64,000 nt of DNA, taken from contig OZ250185.1 in NCBI GenBank assembly GCA_965238265.1, positions 3,286,001 through 3,350,000 of the forward strand. Direction: 5' to 3'. The position numbers were made by a program, and so were the translations under genes. Source of the stretch: JAJDUF01 sp965238265. Its GTDB lineage: Bacteria; Chloroflexota; UBA11872; UBA12225; JAJDUF01. The notes below the pieces were generated by a model. The model saw only the letters and a program-made list of their open reading frames with translations. It had not been told where the DNA came from and did not search any database. Positions 9,321 through 18,774 of this stretch are shown one piece after another. Positions within the stretch are counted from its first letter, which is position 1; the number at the start of each line of letters is the position of its first letter.

Positions 9321-9402
9321 TGGCGCCCTCCTCATACCCTCAGCCCGGTACCCGGCGCGACCATAGTGACGGCCTCATCGTAGCCGGCGAGCTACCCCGT
9401 TG

Positions 9403-10698
9403 TCACCTGGCCGGCGCCGGCTGCGCGGCTGGCTGTATTCGCAATAACCCGGGAGACCACCACGCGACCAGCATGACAGTCACTGCACAGAGCAGCGCGC
9501 TGCCGCCGATAGCCGCCGGCGCTCCCCACTGCTCGGCGACCAAACCCTGTTCGAGGTTGCCCAACGGGGAGCTGCCAATCGCCAGCGTCACCAGGCCCAT
9601 CGCGCGACCGCGCATGGCCGGCGTCGCCTGGCTCAGGACGAGCGTTGCCTGCATCACGGAAAAGCCCGCATGCCCGAAACCGGACAGCAGCAGGAGCACC
9701 AGCGACAGCCAGAGGACGGTGGAACCCGCAAAGAGACTCAGCGCTACCGCTGTCACGAGTGAGCCGCCGACAAATACCCAACCCCAGCCACCGGCTCGGG
9801 AAATCTGGGGCAGGAAGAACAAGCCCAGCGCAGCGCCTAGCCCGTTAGCCGCGGCCATCCACCCCAGCTGCACCGGGCCAACATGCAAAACGTGCTCGGC
9901 CATCACGGAGAAGAGCTGCTGGGCCGGAAAGGTAAAGAAGTTCATCGCCACGGTGATGAGGATCACGGCCCAGATGATCTGCTCCTGCCGGACATAGGCG
10001 AAACCCTCGCGTAACTGTCGCCACGCCGAGGTGGCCCGAGCCGGCTGCACAGCTTGCAGCGGCACAAGCCGGCTTACGGCTACTAATGCCAGAATGGGCA
10101 GCAACACCAATGCCCCATACGCGCCATTCCCCCACACTGCCAGCAGTAGCCCAGCAAGCAGTGGGCCGAGCACCCGCGTACCGGACATCGTGGCGCTGTC
10201 CAGGACGGCTGCCCGGAGCAGGAGCTCCGGGCGAGCGAGATCGCCGAGCAGCGAGCGGCGCGAGGGCCACTCCAGCGACCAGCTCACGCCAAGGCACACC
10301 GACACGACCAAGAGCTGCCAGTACGCGCCGTAGCCGGCCAGGAACGCGCCCGTGAGCAGCGCCAGCGGGATCAGCTGCCCCCACAGCCCGAGGCGAACCA
10401 GGAGGACCCGGCTGTACCGATCAGCGAGCATCCCGCTGAACGGCCCGACCAGCGGCAAGGGAGCGGCGCGGCAGACTCCGGCGAGGGCGACCAGCCACGG
10501 TGAACCGGTCAGCTGCAAGGCGATCCAGCTCGTGATGGTCAGCTCCATCCACCGGAAGAGGTTGGAGGCACAGGAGGAGAGCCACAACCGCCGGAACTGG
10601 GGCACGGCCAACGGCGCCGCGGCGTTGCCCACCCACGGCCCGAGCGGCCCCGCGAGGCGCAGGCGGCGGCCGGCGTGAAGCGGTGCTGACAGTGGCAT
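9403..10698 (-). CDS. MFS transporter (enterobactin-exporter-like group)
   Basis: This 431-residue protein has about twelve hydrophobic helices and an MFS signature loop, GMLADRYSRVLLV, between helices 2 and 3. The order and the FRRLWLSSCASNLFRWME start resemble the MFS_3/EntS-type effluxers. The substrate is unknown. It is 82 nt upstream of the amidohydrolase on the same strand, so it may be co-transcribed. The start is uncertain because no strong ribosome binding site precedes the ATG at 10698. Confidence 0.78.
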   Translation of the reverse strand: MPLSAPLHAGRRLRLAGPLGPWVGNAAAPLAVPQFRRLWLSSCASNLFRWMELTITSWIALQLTGSPWLVALAGVCRAAPLPLVGPFSGMLADRYSRVLLVRLGLWGQLIPLALLTGAFLAGYGAYWQLLVVSVCLGVSWSLEWPSRRSLLGDLARPELLLRAAVLDSATMSGTRVLGPLLAGLLLAVWGNGAYGALVLLPILALVAVSRLVPLQAVQPARATSAWRQLREGFAYVRQEQIIWAVILITVAMNFFTFPAQQLFSVMAEHVLHVGPVQLGWMAAANGLGAALGLFFLPQISRAGGWGWVFVGGSLVTAVALSLFAGSTVLWLSLVLLLLSGFGHAGFSVMQATLVLSQATPAMRGRAMGLVTLAIGSSPLGNLEQGLVAEQWGAPAAIGGSALLCAVTVMLVAWWSPGLLRIQPAAQPAPAR

Positions 10699-10975
10699 GG
10701 GTGGGCAACTCTACCGCACCGTCTCGGCCGGCCCCCTTCCTAGCCCCTGACTGGGGTAGGTTTTTGTGTAGGGGCGGATTAGACCTAACCCCCGGCCCCT
10801 TCCCTGCCAGGGAAGGGGAGTCAGCGCGGCAACCAGCCACTCACCACTCATCACTCGGAGGCTTCCTGCAAACCGGTACTTTGCCGAGACAACCTCGCGT
10901 GACAAATCGTGGTGGCAACGTCATTATTAGTCCGCCACCGGTCCGTACCGTAGGCAGGACTAGAGAGGGGTAGCG
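10699..10975. other. Divergent intergenic region with one repeat copy
   Basis: The region between the MFS gene and the divergent FAD oxidase contains a palindromic CCCTTCCC...GGGAAGGGG repeat (about 10786-10820). The same type occurs near 54760 and, in variants, near 16005 and 30400. No gene is supported. Confidence 0.6.
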
Positions 10976-12115
10976 ATGACCACAACAGGCCGACCGGATG
11001 TCGCCATCATCGGTGGTGGCGTCATGGGGTGTGCGCTGGCGTATTACTTGGCACGAGCCGGCGAGCGCGTGCTGCTGCTGGAGCAAAGTCGGGTCGGCAG
11101 CGTACCGTCCGCCTCCGGCGCCTCCGCAGCCATCGTGAACCTGCTCGTCACGGCGCCGGACGCGCTGCTGCAACAGTCGCTGCTGACACACCAACTGCTC
11201 CCGGAGCTGGCTGCGGACCTGCCGCAGCGGACGGGCATTGACATCGGCCTCACCCGGCCGGGCAGCCTGCGGCTGGCGTTCGACGACCGGGAGCGCCCCG
11301 AGCTGGAAAGCATCATCGAGCGGTACACCGCTGTGGGATACGACGCAGAGTGGCTGGACGCGCAAGAGGTTCGCGCCATCGAACCGGGCGTTTCCCCGCA
11401 CGTATGCGGTGGCGTCTACGTTCCGGGCACCTACAGCCTGTACGCCCCGCACTACGTGCGCGGGTTGGCCGCCGGGGCCGCCGCGCACGGGGCAGTGATT
11501 CGCCAGGGTATCCCGGTGACCGGGCTACGGCGCAGCGGGGATCGCGTTGCGGCGATCACGACGGTGGAGGGGCAGATCGAAGCGGGACACGTCGTACTTG
11601 CTACCGGCGCGTGGACGGGCATGGTCGGCGCGTGGCTGGGACTTGACGTGCCCATCGGGCCGCAGCGTGGCCAAATCATGGCCGTCCAGACCCGGCTACC
11701 GCTGCCGCACGTCCGTCAGGTCCTCTCCCACGATGACGGCTATATCGTCCCCAAGCCCAACGGTACCGCGGTGGTCGGCGCTACGCGCGAGCTTGTTGGC
11801 TGGGACGGCCGGCTGACACCTAGCGGTCTCGGCTTTCTGGCCAAGCTGGCGCACCATCTCGTGCCTACGCTGACCGAGAGCACGGTCAAGCACGTCTGGT
11901 ACGGCTTCCGGCCGCTGCGCTTGGACGATGGCCCGCCGCTGGTCGGGCCGCTGCCGGGCCTGAGCAACGTCAGCATCGTGGCTGGACACGGCCCCATCGG
12001 GATCACGCTGTCGGCGGCCGCCGGCTCGCTTTTGGCGCAGTCGCTCCGCGGCGAGGAGCCGGAGCTTTCGCTGGCCCCGTTCGACCCGGCTCGCAGCGGT
12101 ATCAGTGCGGCCTGA
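10976..12115 (+). CDS. FAD-dependent oxidoreductase (DAO / glycine-sarcosine oxidase-like)
   Basis: This 379-residue flavoprotein has the FAD-binding IIGGGVMG (residues 11-18) with LLLEQ at the end of the second strand. An internal GATRELVGWDG and a C-terminal AGHGPIGITLSAAAG segment are typical of DAO-type amine or amino-acid oxidases. The substrate may be a secondary amine or glycine-like compound. It is not next to thiamin genes, so a ThiO role has no contextual support. GAGAGGGGTAGCG precedes the ATG. Confidence 0.8.
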   Translation: MTTTGRPDVAIIGGGVMGCALAYYLARAGERVLLLEQSRVGSVPSASGASAAIVNLLVTAPDALLQQSLLTHQLLPELAADLPQRTGIDIGLTRPGSLRLAFDDRERPELESIIERYTAVGYDAEWLDAQEVRAIEPGVSPHVCGGVYVPGTYSLYAPHYVRGLAAGAAAHGAVIRQGIPVTGLRRSGDRVAAITTVEGQIEAGHVVLATGAWTGMVGAWLGLDVPIGPQRGQIMAVQTRLPLPHVRQVLSHDDGYIVPKPNGTAVVGATRELVGWDGRLTPSGLGFLAKLAHHLVPTLTESTVKHVWYGFRPLRLDDGPPLVGPLPGLSNVSIVAGHGPIGITLSAAAGSLLAQSLRGEEPELSLAPFDPARSGISAA

Positions 12116-12128
12116 CGGCGCAACAGCG

Positions 12129-12668
12129 TTAGGCCGACAGCGCATACCCTAACAGGCGATCCGGTTCGGCCGGGGCGCCGTTTCTCAGCCAGAGAAGTGG
12201 CGTCTCCTCTTCCCGCTCAGGATTCACCCAGACAATTGCCCGTAGCTCGCCAACTCGATCCGTAGCCCGGCGAAACAATGCCCGCACACGCTCGTCAAGC
12301 GAGGCTACGGTACGGTCGGTGGCAAGCGCTGCCTCGATCAAGAGCAGGTCGTCAAATAATGCCTGCCGCTCATCGGCATTATTGGCCGTGCGGAGCACTC
12401 TTTCCCTCAGGGCATTGTCCTCGATGATCTCGACATAGTGTACTTTTCTCCGGGCAAACATGCGTTTCATCCACCTGCGGGTTAACCTGGATTGGTTTCT
12501 CCGCCACTCCGCCCTGATCTCGCGGGTCATAACAACCTGGTGGCAGATATTCAGAATGGCTTGCAGGAATTCGCGGCAACGCGTTGCTCTGGGATGCCTT
12601 GCATCCGGCCCGGCAGCCCGTGCAATCGAAGCGTCCACCACGATAAGGCGGCCGCCCCTAGCTGGCAC
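12129..12668 (-). CDS. PIN-like nuclease-domain protein paired with AAA ATPase
   Basis: The 179-residue product starts at a GTG (12668) that overlaps the end of the ATPase gene by 11 nt, implying coupled translation. The N-terminus, RLIVVDASIARAAG, has the first PIN acidic residue. The conserved REIRAEW and the late LATDRTVASLDERVR supply further acidic positions of a PIN-like metal site. It is larger than VapC (about 135 aa) and has no antitoxin next to it; the partner is the ATPase. RNase activity controlled by the ATPase is an inference. The fold could also be catalytically inactive. Confidence 0.62.
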   Translation of the reverse strand: MPARGGRLIVVDASIARAAGPDARHPRATRCREFLQAILNICHQVVMTREIRAEWRRNQSRLTRRWMKRMFARRKVHYVEIIEDNALRERVLRTANNADERQALFDDLLLIEAALATDRTVASLDERVRALFRRATDRVGELRAIVWVNPEREEETPLLWLRNGAPAEPDRLLGYALSA

Positions 12669-14046
12669 GAGCCTGCTTCCACAGCACCGACTCAGCGGCG
12701 TCGAGGTAACGGCTATCGGACTTGAGATCAACGTCGGCAAAGTCTTCGGGCCAGTCGCCGAACGCGCCGGCCGCATCGAGGTCGGCAGAGGTCACCTTGG
12801 TCGCGCCGTCGTTGCCGCGCTTGAACCAGTGGAGGGCTACTTGGTCGGGGGGGAGCGTGCCTTCGGCGACGAGTGTCTGCACGCCGAGCAGCAGCAGCGA
12901 GCTATGCGTCTCGACGACGACGCGGACGCCGCGCTTCGCCGCGTCAGCCAGCAGCTTTGCCAACGCGACTTGGGCGCGGGGATGGAGGTCGCGCTCGGGG
13001 TGCTCCAGATAGACTAAATGAGCCCGCTCCGCCGTGAGCAGCGCCACGAGCGCCGGAAGCACCTGCGACACGCCAACGCCCATGTCGGCGATATTGACTA
13101 GGTCTTCTGCACTACCTTCCTGGCTCTTTGGCAGGCGGGCAGCTCGTAGCTCAATCTCTACGTCGTTGAGCCGCCTGGCGTGGACTTTCCAGGTGAGACC
13201 GAGCGATTCGAGCGCTTGACCCAGTTCTTCGAGGCGGCGGTCCTCCGTCTTCTGCCAGAATTCGATGATGCTGGCGACATAGTGCTCGAATGTACCCTCG
13301 TACGCAAGACGATAATGAAAGCCAGAACCCACCGAAGTGTAGGCACGAGGATTGTCTCGGAATGAAGGCACATGAACCAGCGTTGCAACCCGTTCCTCGA
13401 ATGGCGAGAATAGCATGCGATCCCAAGAAATCATGTTTCCGGGAGAAACAGTAAACCCAAGAAAACAGCGTCGCCTATAGGTGTTTATGTTGGCGATTTC
13501 CATCCCTGTGAGATATTCATTTAACTTATCAGGAGCGCTCCTACGCACATTATCGCTAATGTCGTCACCAGAAATGTTCATATCCGGGCTGAGTACAAGG
13601 TCTGGCCAGACTGAAGTATGGGTCTCGAATATCTCAATGCCTCTTCCTCGCTGATACTCAAAGGTGCTCGCTATCGTTTCCTCATCCTGCATTTCATCGT
13701 CTCGTACTGCCAGTCTGACAGTGAACCGTGGGTTGTCGAAGTATATGCATGCTTCCTCGGCGCTCCGGGGCAGCGACAGGAATTGCTCGGCGGAGGTGAA
13801 GTGGACGTTAGGGCCGTCGAGCTTGAGGGGGCCGGGGTCGTAGGTGGCGTCGAGGGTCTGCTTCAGCATGAGGAGCGGCTGCATGATGCTCGACTTGCCG
13901 GAGTTGTTTGCGCCGGCGAGGATCGTCAGGGGGCGCACCTTGATACGCTGCTCCGTGTAGAGCGACTTGAAGCCCTGGACGGCGATCTCGGTGATGCCCT
14001 GCGGAGCATCATCCTGCTGCTGGCCGGCCGACTCGTCTGCGCTCAT
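12658..14046 (-). CDS. AAA/RecF-like ATPase (AAA_15/DUF3696-type)
   Basis: From the ATG at 14046 (GAGAGG 8 nt upstream) the product is 462 residues. Walker A is GANNSGKS (45-52), preceded by ITEIAVQGFKSL as in SMC/RecF-like ATPases. A signature DMGVGVSQVLP lies before a Walker B-like LVYLEHPERDLHPRAQ (about 340-357), followed by VVVETHSSLLL. No TOPRIM or coiled-coil domain is seen, so it is not a full OLD or Rad50 protein. ATPases of this branch often sit beside a nuclease in phage-defence modules; here the partner is the PIN-like gene whose start overlaps its stop. Confidence 0.78.
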   Translation of the reverse strand: MSADESAGQQQDDAPQGITEIAVQGFKSLYTEQRIKVRPLTILAGANNSGKSSIMQPLLMLKQTLDATYDPGPLKLDGPNVHFTSAEQFLSLPRSAEEACIYFDNPRFTVRLAVRDDEMQDEETIASTFEYQRGRGIEIFETHTSVWPDLVLSPDMNISGDDISDNVRRSAPDKLNEYLTGMEIANINTYRRRCFLGFTVSPGNMISWDRMLFSPFEERVATLVHVPSFRDNPRAYTSVGSGFHYRLAYEGTFEHYVASIIEFWQKTEDRRLEELGQALESLGLTWKVHARRLNDVEIELRAARLPKSQEGSAEDLVNIADMGVGVSQVLPALVALLTAERAHLVYLEHPERDLHPRAQVALAKLLADAAKRGVRVVVETHSSLLLLGVQTLVAEGTLPPDQVALHWFKRGNDGATKVTSADLDAAGAFGDWPEDFADVDLKSDSRYLDAAESVLWKQARAS

Positions 14047-14205
14047 CGGGTGATCCTCTCGTGTGCGCCGCGGCGGTAGACGGGCACGATACATTCTAGG
14101 GGATGGCTCGGCGGCCGGGGCGGCGGTATGATGCTCGTACCGCTGCATGGTGGGAGCGCCGCGCGGTCTGGGCCGAGGGTGCTCCGCTGCCGGGGAGGAG
14201 AAGTG

Positions 14206-15352
14206 ATGGGAAGCGCATATCGCGCCGCCGTGATCGGATTGGGCCGGATTGCCAGCACGTTTGACGACGAGCAGGGGCCGTGGAGCGTATGGCGCGGGCC
14301 GCACGCCCATACGCCCAGCTATCTCGCCGCCGGTGTGCCGGTGGTGGCGGGGGCCGACCCACACGACGGGCAGCGCGCGGCCTATCGCCGGAAGTGGGGC
14401 ATCGAATCGCTCTACGGCGACTACCGTGAGATGCTGGAGCGGGAGCGACCGGACATCCTGAGCATCTGCACGACGGCCAAGCCGCGGGCGCGTATCCTGC
14501 TCGATGCGGTGGAGATTGGCGCTTCGCGGGGACTGAAGGCGATCTGGGCCGAGAAGCCGATGGCCCTCTCACTGGAGGAGGCCGACCGCATGATCGCGGC
14601 CTGCCGGGCGGCCGGGATCGTGCTGGCAATTGGCTGTGCGCGCTCCTGGAAAGCCAGCTTCAACCGCATGCGGGAGCTGATCGAGGTCGGCGAGCTGGGC
14701 GACTTGCTGCAAGTGATCGGTCTCGGTCAGTGCGGGCTGTCGCACAACGGCAGCCACCTGCTGGCCACGGTCAACTACCTGGCCGGGGCGCGCGCGGAGT
14801 GGGTGTTCGGCCACATCACGAGCGACGAGGCCGCCGCCAGCGACGACGATCCGCAGGGCAACGGCTATCTGCAGTACGCGAACGGCGTGCAGGGCTTTGT
14901 GCGGACGATGCCGTGTGGCGCGGCCGATTGGGATATCGAGGTGATCGGCACCAAGGGCCGGCTGCGCTCGCTCAACAATGGCGAACAGGTAGAGTTCTGG
15001 AAGCTGGTCCCGTCCGGCTTGGACGGACGCGAGATGGAGCCGGCCCAGCACATCTTTCCGCTGCCAACCTCGACCGAGAACGCCAACGTGCGGTGCGTGC
15101 GTGACCTGATCGTGTGCATCGAGACCGGCAAGGAGCCGAACTGTAGCGGTGAAGACGGGCGGCATGCGCTGGAGATCGCGCATGGCCCTGCGCGCGTCCC
15201 ACCGCCGCGGCGGGACGCGGGTGGCGCTGCCGCTGGCGGATCGCTCGCTGCATATCCGCTCTATGGAGACGCTGCACGGTGACGAGCCGGCCATCGTCCG
15301 CCGCGCCCGTGCCGCAGCCGCGGCCGCCGCGCAGGCAACCACGGCCAGCTAG
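14206..15352 (+). CDS. Gfo/Idh/MocA family oxidoreductase, frameshifted near 3' end
   Basis: An N-terminal Rossmann fold (RAAVIGLGRIASTF) and the EKPMALSLEEADRM segment identify an NAD(P)-dependent sugar or inositol dehydrogenase-like protein. The ATG at 14206 follows GGGGAGGAG. The single frame ends at 15282 with an Arg/Pro/Ala-rich tail that does not look native. An extra A at 15182 explains it. Removing it joins ALEIA to LALRASHRRGGTRVALPLAD, the normal family ending, and the stop moves to 15352. The coordinates given are for the repaired gene. The break may be a sequencing error or a real late truncation. Confidence 0.75.
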
Positions 15353-15486
15353 GCGGGCGGCCCTGATGCCGACGACCTGTGGTATCGTGGGGGGCGGCGC
15401 CGGCCGGGTCTTGGGCCGGCAAGAGGGGCGCGACAACGTGAGGAGCGTGAGGCAATGAGCGTGGAGGTGGCGGCAGCGGCGGAATT

Positions 15487-15981
15487 TTGTTGCAGGAGCT
15501 GACGGCCGCGGGGGTGGTGTCCACCTTGAAGCGGTGCGGCCTCTCGCATCTGGTCTGGCTGCCGGACAGCGAGGCCGGCTTCCTCCACGCTGCACTCACG
15601 GCAGACCCGGACCTGACCCTGGTGCCGGTCTGCCGCGAGGGCGAGGCGATGGTCGTCGCGCTCGGCCTGATGGTGGCGGGGCAGCGTCCGGCGGTCGTGA
15701 TCCAGAACACCGGCTTCCTCGAATCCGGCGACTCGGTGCGGGGCGCGATGCTCGACACGGGCTTTCCCTTCTTCCTGATGATCGGCTACCGGGGCTGGCA
15801 CGCCGGCGAGCCGATGACCGATTCGGCCGGTATTTACACCGAGCCGGTGCTGCAAGCCTGGGGCATTCCGTACTACCTGGTCGAAGACGACCGCGACTTG
15901 CACCGCATCGAGCAGGCCTCTCGTGAGGCGCAGGAGGGCAGCAAGCCGGTCGCGGTGCTGATCGGTCGGGAGTACGGTTGA
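15487..15981 (+). CDS. TPP-binding decarboxylase alpha subunit (sulfopyruvate/phosphonopyruvate decarboxylase-like)
   Basis: This 164-residue protein matches the pyrimidine-binding half of split TPP decarboxylases: GLSHLVWLPDSEAGFL, then CREGEAM with the catalytic-type Glu, and NTGFLESGDS. The visible frame starts at a poor TTG with no ribosome binding site. An ATG at 15455 has GAGGAGCGTGAGG upstream but is one base out of frame. One extra T in the TTTT run at 15485-15488 would join them and give MSVEVAAAAEFLLQEL. The true start is therefore probably 15455. The beta subunit follows at 16169. The substrate is not known. Confidence 0.75.
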   Translation: MLQELTAAGVVSTLKRCGLSHLVWLPDSEAGFLHAALTADPDLTLVPVCREGEAMVVALGLMVAGQRPAVVIQNTGFLESGDSVRGAMLDTGFPFFLMIGYRGWHAGEPMTDSAGIYTEPVLQAWGIPYYLVEDDRDLHRIEQASREAQEGSKPVAVLIGREYG

Positions 15982-16168
15982 GGGGAGGTCTTGCCTCACC
16001 CCCCGGCCCCCTCTCCACCAACTCGGTGGAGACAGGGGGAGTAGGGCGGCGGGACTGATCCTGGCCCCCCTATGGCCCCCCCGCAAGGCGGGGGGACGTG
16101 AATTGTCAGGCACGCGGGAATGACGGGCGGGGATGAGGCGTGACCGACTAGATAGAGGACGGAGACCG
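15982..16168. repeat. Intergenic palindromic repeats between decarboxylase subunits
   Basis: The region holds a CCCCGGCCCCCTCTCC...GGAGACAGGGGGAG repeat, a CCCCCCGCAAGGCGGGGGG hairpin and a partial GCGGGAATGACGG unit. These families recur across the window. There is no gene. Confidence 0.6.
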
Positions 16169-16750
16169 ATGGCTGACAGTACGCGGATACCGTATCTGGA
16201 CGCGCTGGCCGTGCTGGAGCGCCGGCGGCAGGACGAGATCGTCGTCACCACCATGACCTGTTCGCGCGTGTGGACCTACCTCTCGGAGCACCCGGAGCTT
16301 GACGTGTCCTTTGGCGGGTGCATGGGCAAGGCTTCGTCGCTGGGGCTGGGGCTGGCGCTCGGCCGGCCGGACCGGCGGGTGTGGGTGCTCGACGGCGACG
16401 GGTCGTTGGTGATGAACCTGGGGAGCCTGGTGACCATTGCCCAACAGGCGCCGGCCAACCTGCTGCACGTGCTCCTGGAGAACGGCGTCTACGAGGTCAC
16501 GGGCGGCCAACCCGTGCCGGGCGCCGGACTGGCGGACCTGGCAGGGATGGCCCGCGCCGCCGGCTACCGGTCGGCCTACCGCTTCGATACGCTGGCGGCG
16601 TTGGAGGCGAGCCTGGACGAGGTGCTGGCGGCGCCCGGTCCGACGTTCGTGACCCTGGTCGTCGAGCCGGCGGGCGCGGCACCCCGCAAAGCCTACCCGC
16701 CCACGCGCCAGGCGCTCGCCGCGCTCCGCGACCGCCTCGCCGCTGCCTAG
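16169..16750 (+). CDS. TPP-binding decarboxylase beta subunit (sulfopyruvate decarboxylase ComE-like)
   Basis: This 193-residue C-terminal-type TPP domain has the diphosphate and Mg2+-binding GDGSLVMN, followed by LENGVYEVTGGQ. It is the natural partner of the alpha subunit upstream. Together they correspond to the ComD/ComE-type arrangement, which decarboxylates 3-sulfopyruvate, or to phosphonopyruvate decarboxylase. The ATG at 16169 is preferred to 16133 because GGACGGAG precedes it and it starts at the conserved region. Confidence 0.77.
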   Translation: MADSTRIPYLDALAVLERRRQDEIVVTTMTCSRVWTYLSEHPELDVSFGGCMGKASSLGLGLALGRPDRRVWVLDGDGSLVMNLGSLVTIAQQAPANLLHVLLENGVYEVTGGQPVPGAGLADLAGMARAAGYRSAYRFDTLAALEASLDEVLAAPGPTFVTLVVEPAGAAPRKAYPPTRQALAALRDRLAAA

Positions 16751-16937
16751 CAGGCGGTGGTGATGCTTGGAATAGAAGGCGGCTCCCCCCTTACGTCATT
16801 CTCGCGCACCCGGGAATCTCGCGTGCGGCCGTGTGCCCCGCGTGGCCTGGATTGCGGCTTCCGCCGCAATGACGAGTTATGCAAAGGTCTCCTTGCGCGG
16901 GAATGACGGTGGCGGGCTATTTTCATCGGGTGGGACG
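16751..16937. repeat. Palindromic repeats ahead of the methyltransferase gene
   Basis: Copies of the GGATTGCGGCTTCCGCCGC-AATGACG repeat (about 16853-16880) and a partial CGCGGGAATGACGG unit lie here. There is no gene. Confidence 0.6.
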
Positions 16938-18629
16938 ATGGCTGACAACAAGCTCTACTACGGCGACAACCTTGCTATTCTGCGCGAGTACGTCCCGAAC
17001 GAGTCCGTTGACCTGATCTACCTCGATCCACCCTTCAACTCCAACCGCAACTACAACATCATCTTCAAGGATGAGTCGGGGCAACTGAGTGACGCGCAGA
17101 TCGTTGCGTTCGAGGACACGTGGCATTGGGGACCGTCCGCCGAGAGCGCCTACGGCTACCTCACGAACACCGCTCAGTACGGCGGGCGGGTCGCAGACAA
17201 CGTCAGCACCTTGCTGGACTCACTGGTATCCGGTCTGGGCAAGAACCAGATGACCGCGTATCTGGTCGAGATGAGCGTGCGCCTGATCGAGCTACACCGC
17301 GTCCTCAAGCCCACCGGCAGCATGTATCTGCACTGCGATCCGAGTGCCAGCCACTACCTCAAGATATTGATGGATGCGATCCTGGGGCCGGAGAACTTTC
17401 GTAACGAGATCATCTGGAAGCGGACCAGCGCCCATTCCGGCTCCAAGCGGTGGGGGCCGGTCCACGATACTATCCTGTTTTACACGAAAACGAACCGCTT
17501 CGTTTGGAATACCGTACACTTGGATTACTCGGAGGAGTATATCCAACGGTTCTACCGCTACTCGGACGAGAAAGGACGCTTCCGCGTCGGCGATCTGACC
17601 GGCGCCGGCACACGGAGCGGCGAATCCGGGCAACCGTGGCGCGGGGTCAATCCGACGGCCGTCGGAAGACATTGGGCCACTCCGAACAAAGCACTCGCGG
17701 CGCTGTTCGGGAAAGAGGCTGCCGGCTGGACCGTCCAACGGAAGCTGGACGCGCTTGATGAGGCCGGGCTGATCTACTGGCCGGCGAGAGGAAGGGTTCC
17801 TGGCTTCAAACGGTATTACGACGATACCGCTGGTGTGCCGATTATTGACGTAGTGACCGACATCAACCCACTCTCGGCGCAATCCGCCGAACGCCTCGGC
17901 TACCCCACACAGAAACCCGAGGCCCTGCTGGAGCGCATCATCCAGGCCAGCAGCAATGCCGGGGATACCGTGCTCGATCCCTTCTGTGGCTGTGGCACGG
18001 CGCTGGTCGCGGCGCAGAAACTCGGGCGGCAGTGGATTGGGACTGATATTGCCTACCTGGCCATCCCCGTCATCCGGACCCGTCTGCGGGATACGTTCGA
18101 GGACGACGTTGACTTCGAGATCATCAACCGTCCGACGGAGGTAGCCGGCGCGCGGCAGATGGTGACGACGCCGAAAGGGCGCGCAGACTTCCAATGGTGG
18201 GCGATAGATTTGATCGGGGCAACGCCGGTCGGCGGTGTCAAGAAGATGGGCGCCGACCGCGGGATTGACGGCAAGATCACCTTCACGGAAGCCGATGGTC
18301 GCCTGCAAACGGTCTTGGTCAGTGTCAAGAGCGGTCACGTGAACCCCGGCATGGTGCGCGATCTGCGAGGCACCGTAGAGCGGGAGCAGGCGGCCATCGG
18401 CGTGTTCCTGACGCTGGAGGAGCCGACGGCCGGGATACGCGAGGAAGCAGTCAAGGCGGGCCGCTACCACTCCGAGCTATGGAACCGTGACTACCCGCAT
18501 ATCCAGATCGTCACGATTCGGGAGATTCTTGACGAGGGGAAGCAGCCCGACTTGCCCGCATTCCGGCTGCCGACGTATCAGCAAGCGCCGCGAGCCAAGC
18601 CAACCGCCGAGATGGACCGGCTCGTCTGA
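16938..18629 (+). CDS. Fused DNA methyltransferase-restriction endonuclease
   Basis: This 563-residue protein has a beta-type amino-methyltransferase: motif IV DPPFNS (D30) comes first, and motif I-like DPFCGCGTALVAA (from D347) comes late. The C-terminal 150 residues form an Mrr/PD-(D/E)xK-like nuclease: GADRGIDGK (D444), then VSVKSG with K464, then VRDLRGTVEREQAAIGVFLTLE. The usual acidic or Gln residue two before the Lys is Ser here, a variant I associate with this fused family. No separate specificity subunit is adjacent, so it is a self-contained restriction-modification candidate. The ATG at 16938 starts at the conserved KLYYGDNLAIL. Confidence 0.82.
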   Translation: MADNKLYYGDNLAILREYVPNESVDLIYLDPPFNSNRNYNIIFKDESGQLSDAQIVAFEDTWHWGPSAESAYGYLTNTAQYGGRVADNVSTLLDSLVSGLGKNQMTAYLVEMSVRLIELHRVLKPTGSMYLHCDPSASHYLKILMDAILGPENFRNEIIWKRTSAHSGSKRWGPVHDTILFYTKTNRFVWNTVHLDYSEEYIQRFYRYSDEKGRFRVGDLTGAGTRSGESGQPWRGVNPTAVGRHWATPNKALAALFGKEAAGWTVQRKLDALDEAGLIYWPARGRVPGFKRYYDDTAGVPIIDVVTDINPLSAQSAERLGYPTQKPEALLERIIQASSNAGDTVLDPFCGCGTALVAAQKLGRQWIGTDIAYLAIPVIRTRLRDTFEDDVDFEIINRPTEVAGARQMVTTPKGRADFQWWAIDLIGATPVGGVKKMGADRGIDGKITFTEADGRLQTVLVSVKSGHVNPGMVRDLRGTVEREQAAIGVFLTLEEPTAGIREEAVKAGRYHSELWNRDYPHIQIVTIREILDEGKQPDLPAFRLPTYQQAPRAKPTAEMDRLV

Positions 18630-18774
18630 TATCAATTCGTTCTGAACACGCCACGAAATGAGATGGTACAACTCCGGTTGTGGCCATCTACCGTCATTCC
18701 GGCGGAAGCCGGAATGACGGATGGTCGTTATTTTCAGAGCAATGACCGGGAAATGTGCGAGAGGAGCGGGTGGC

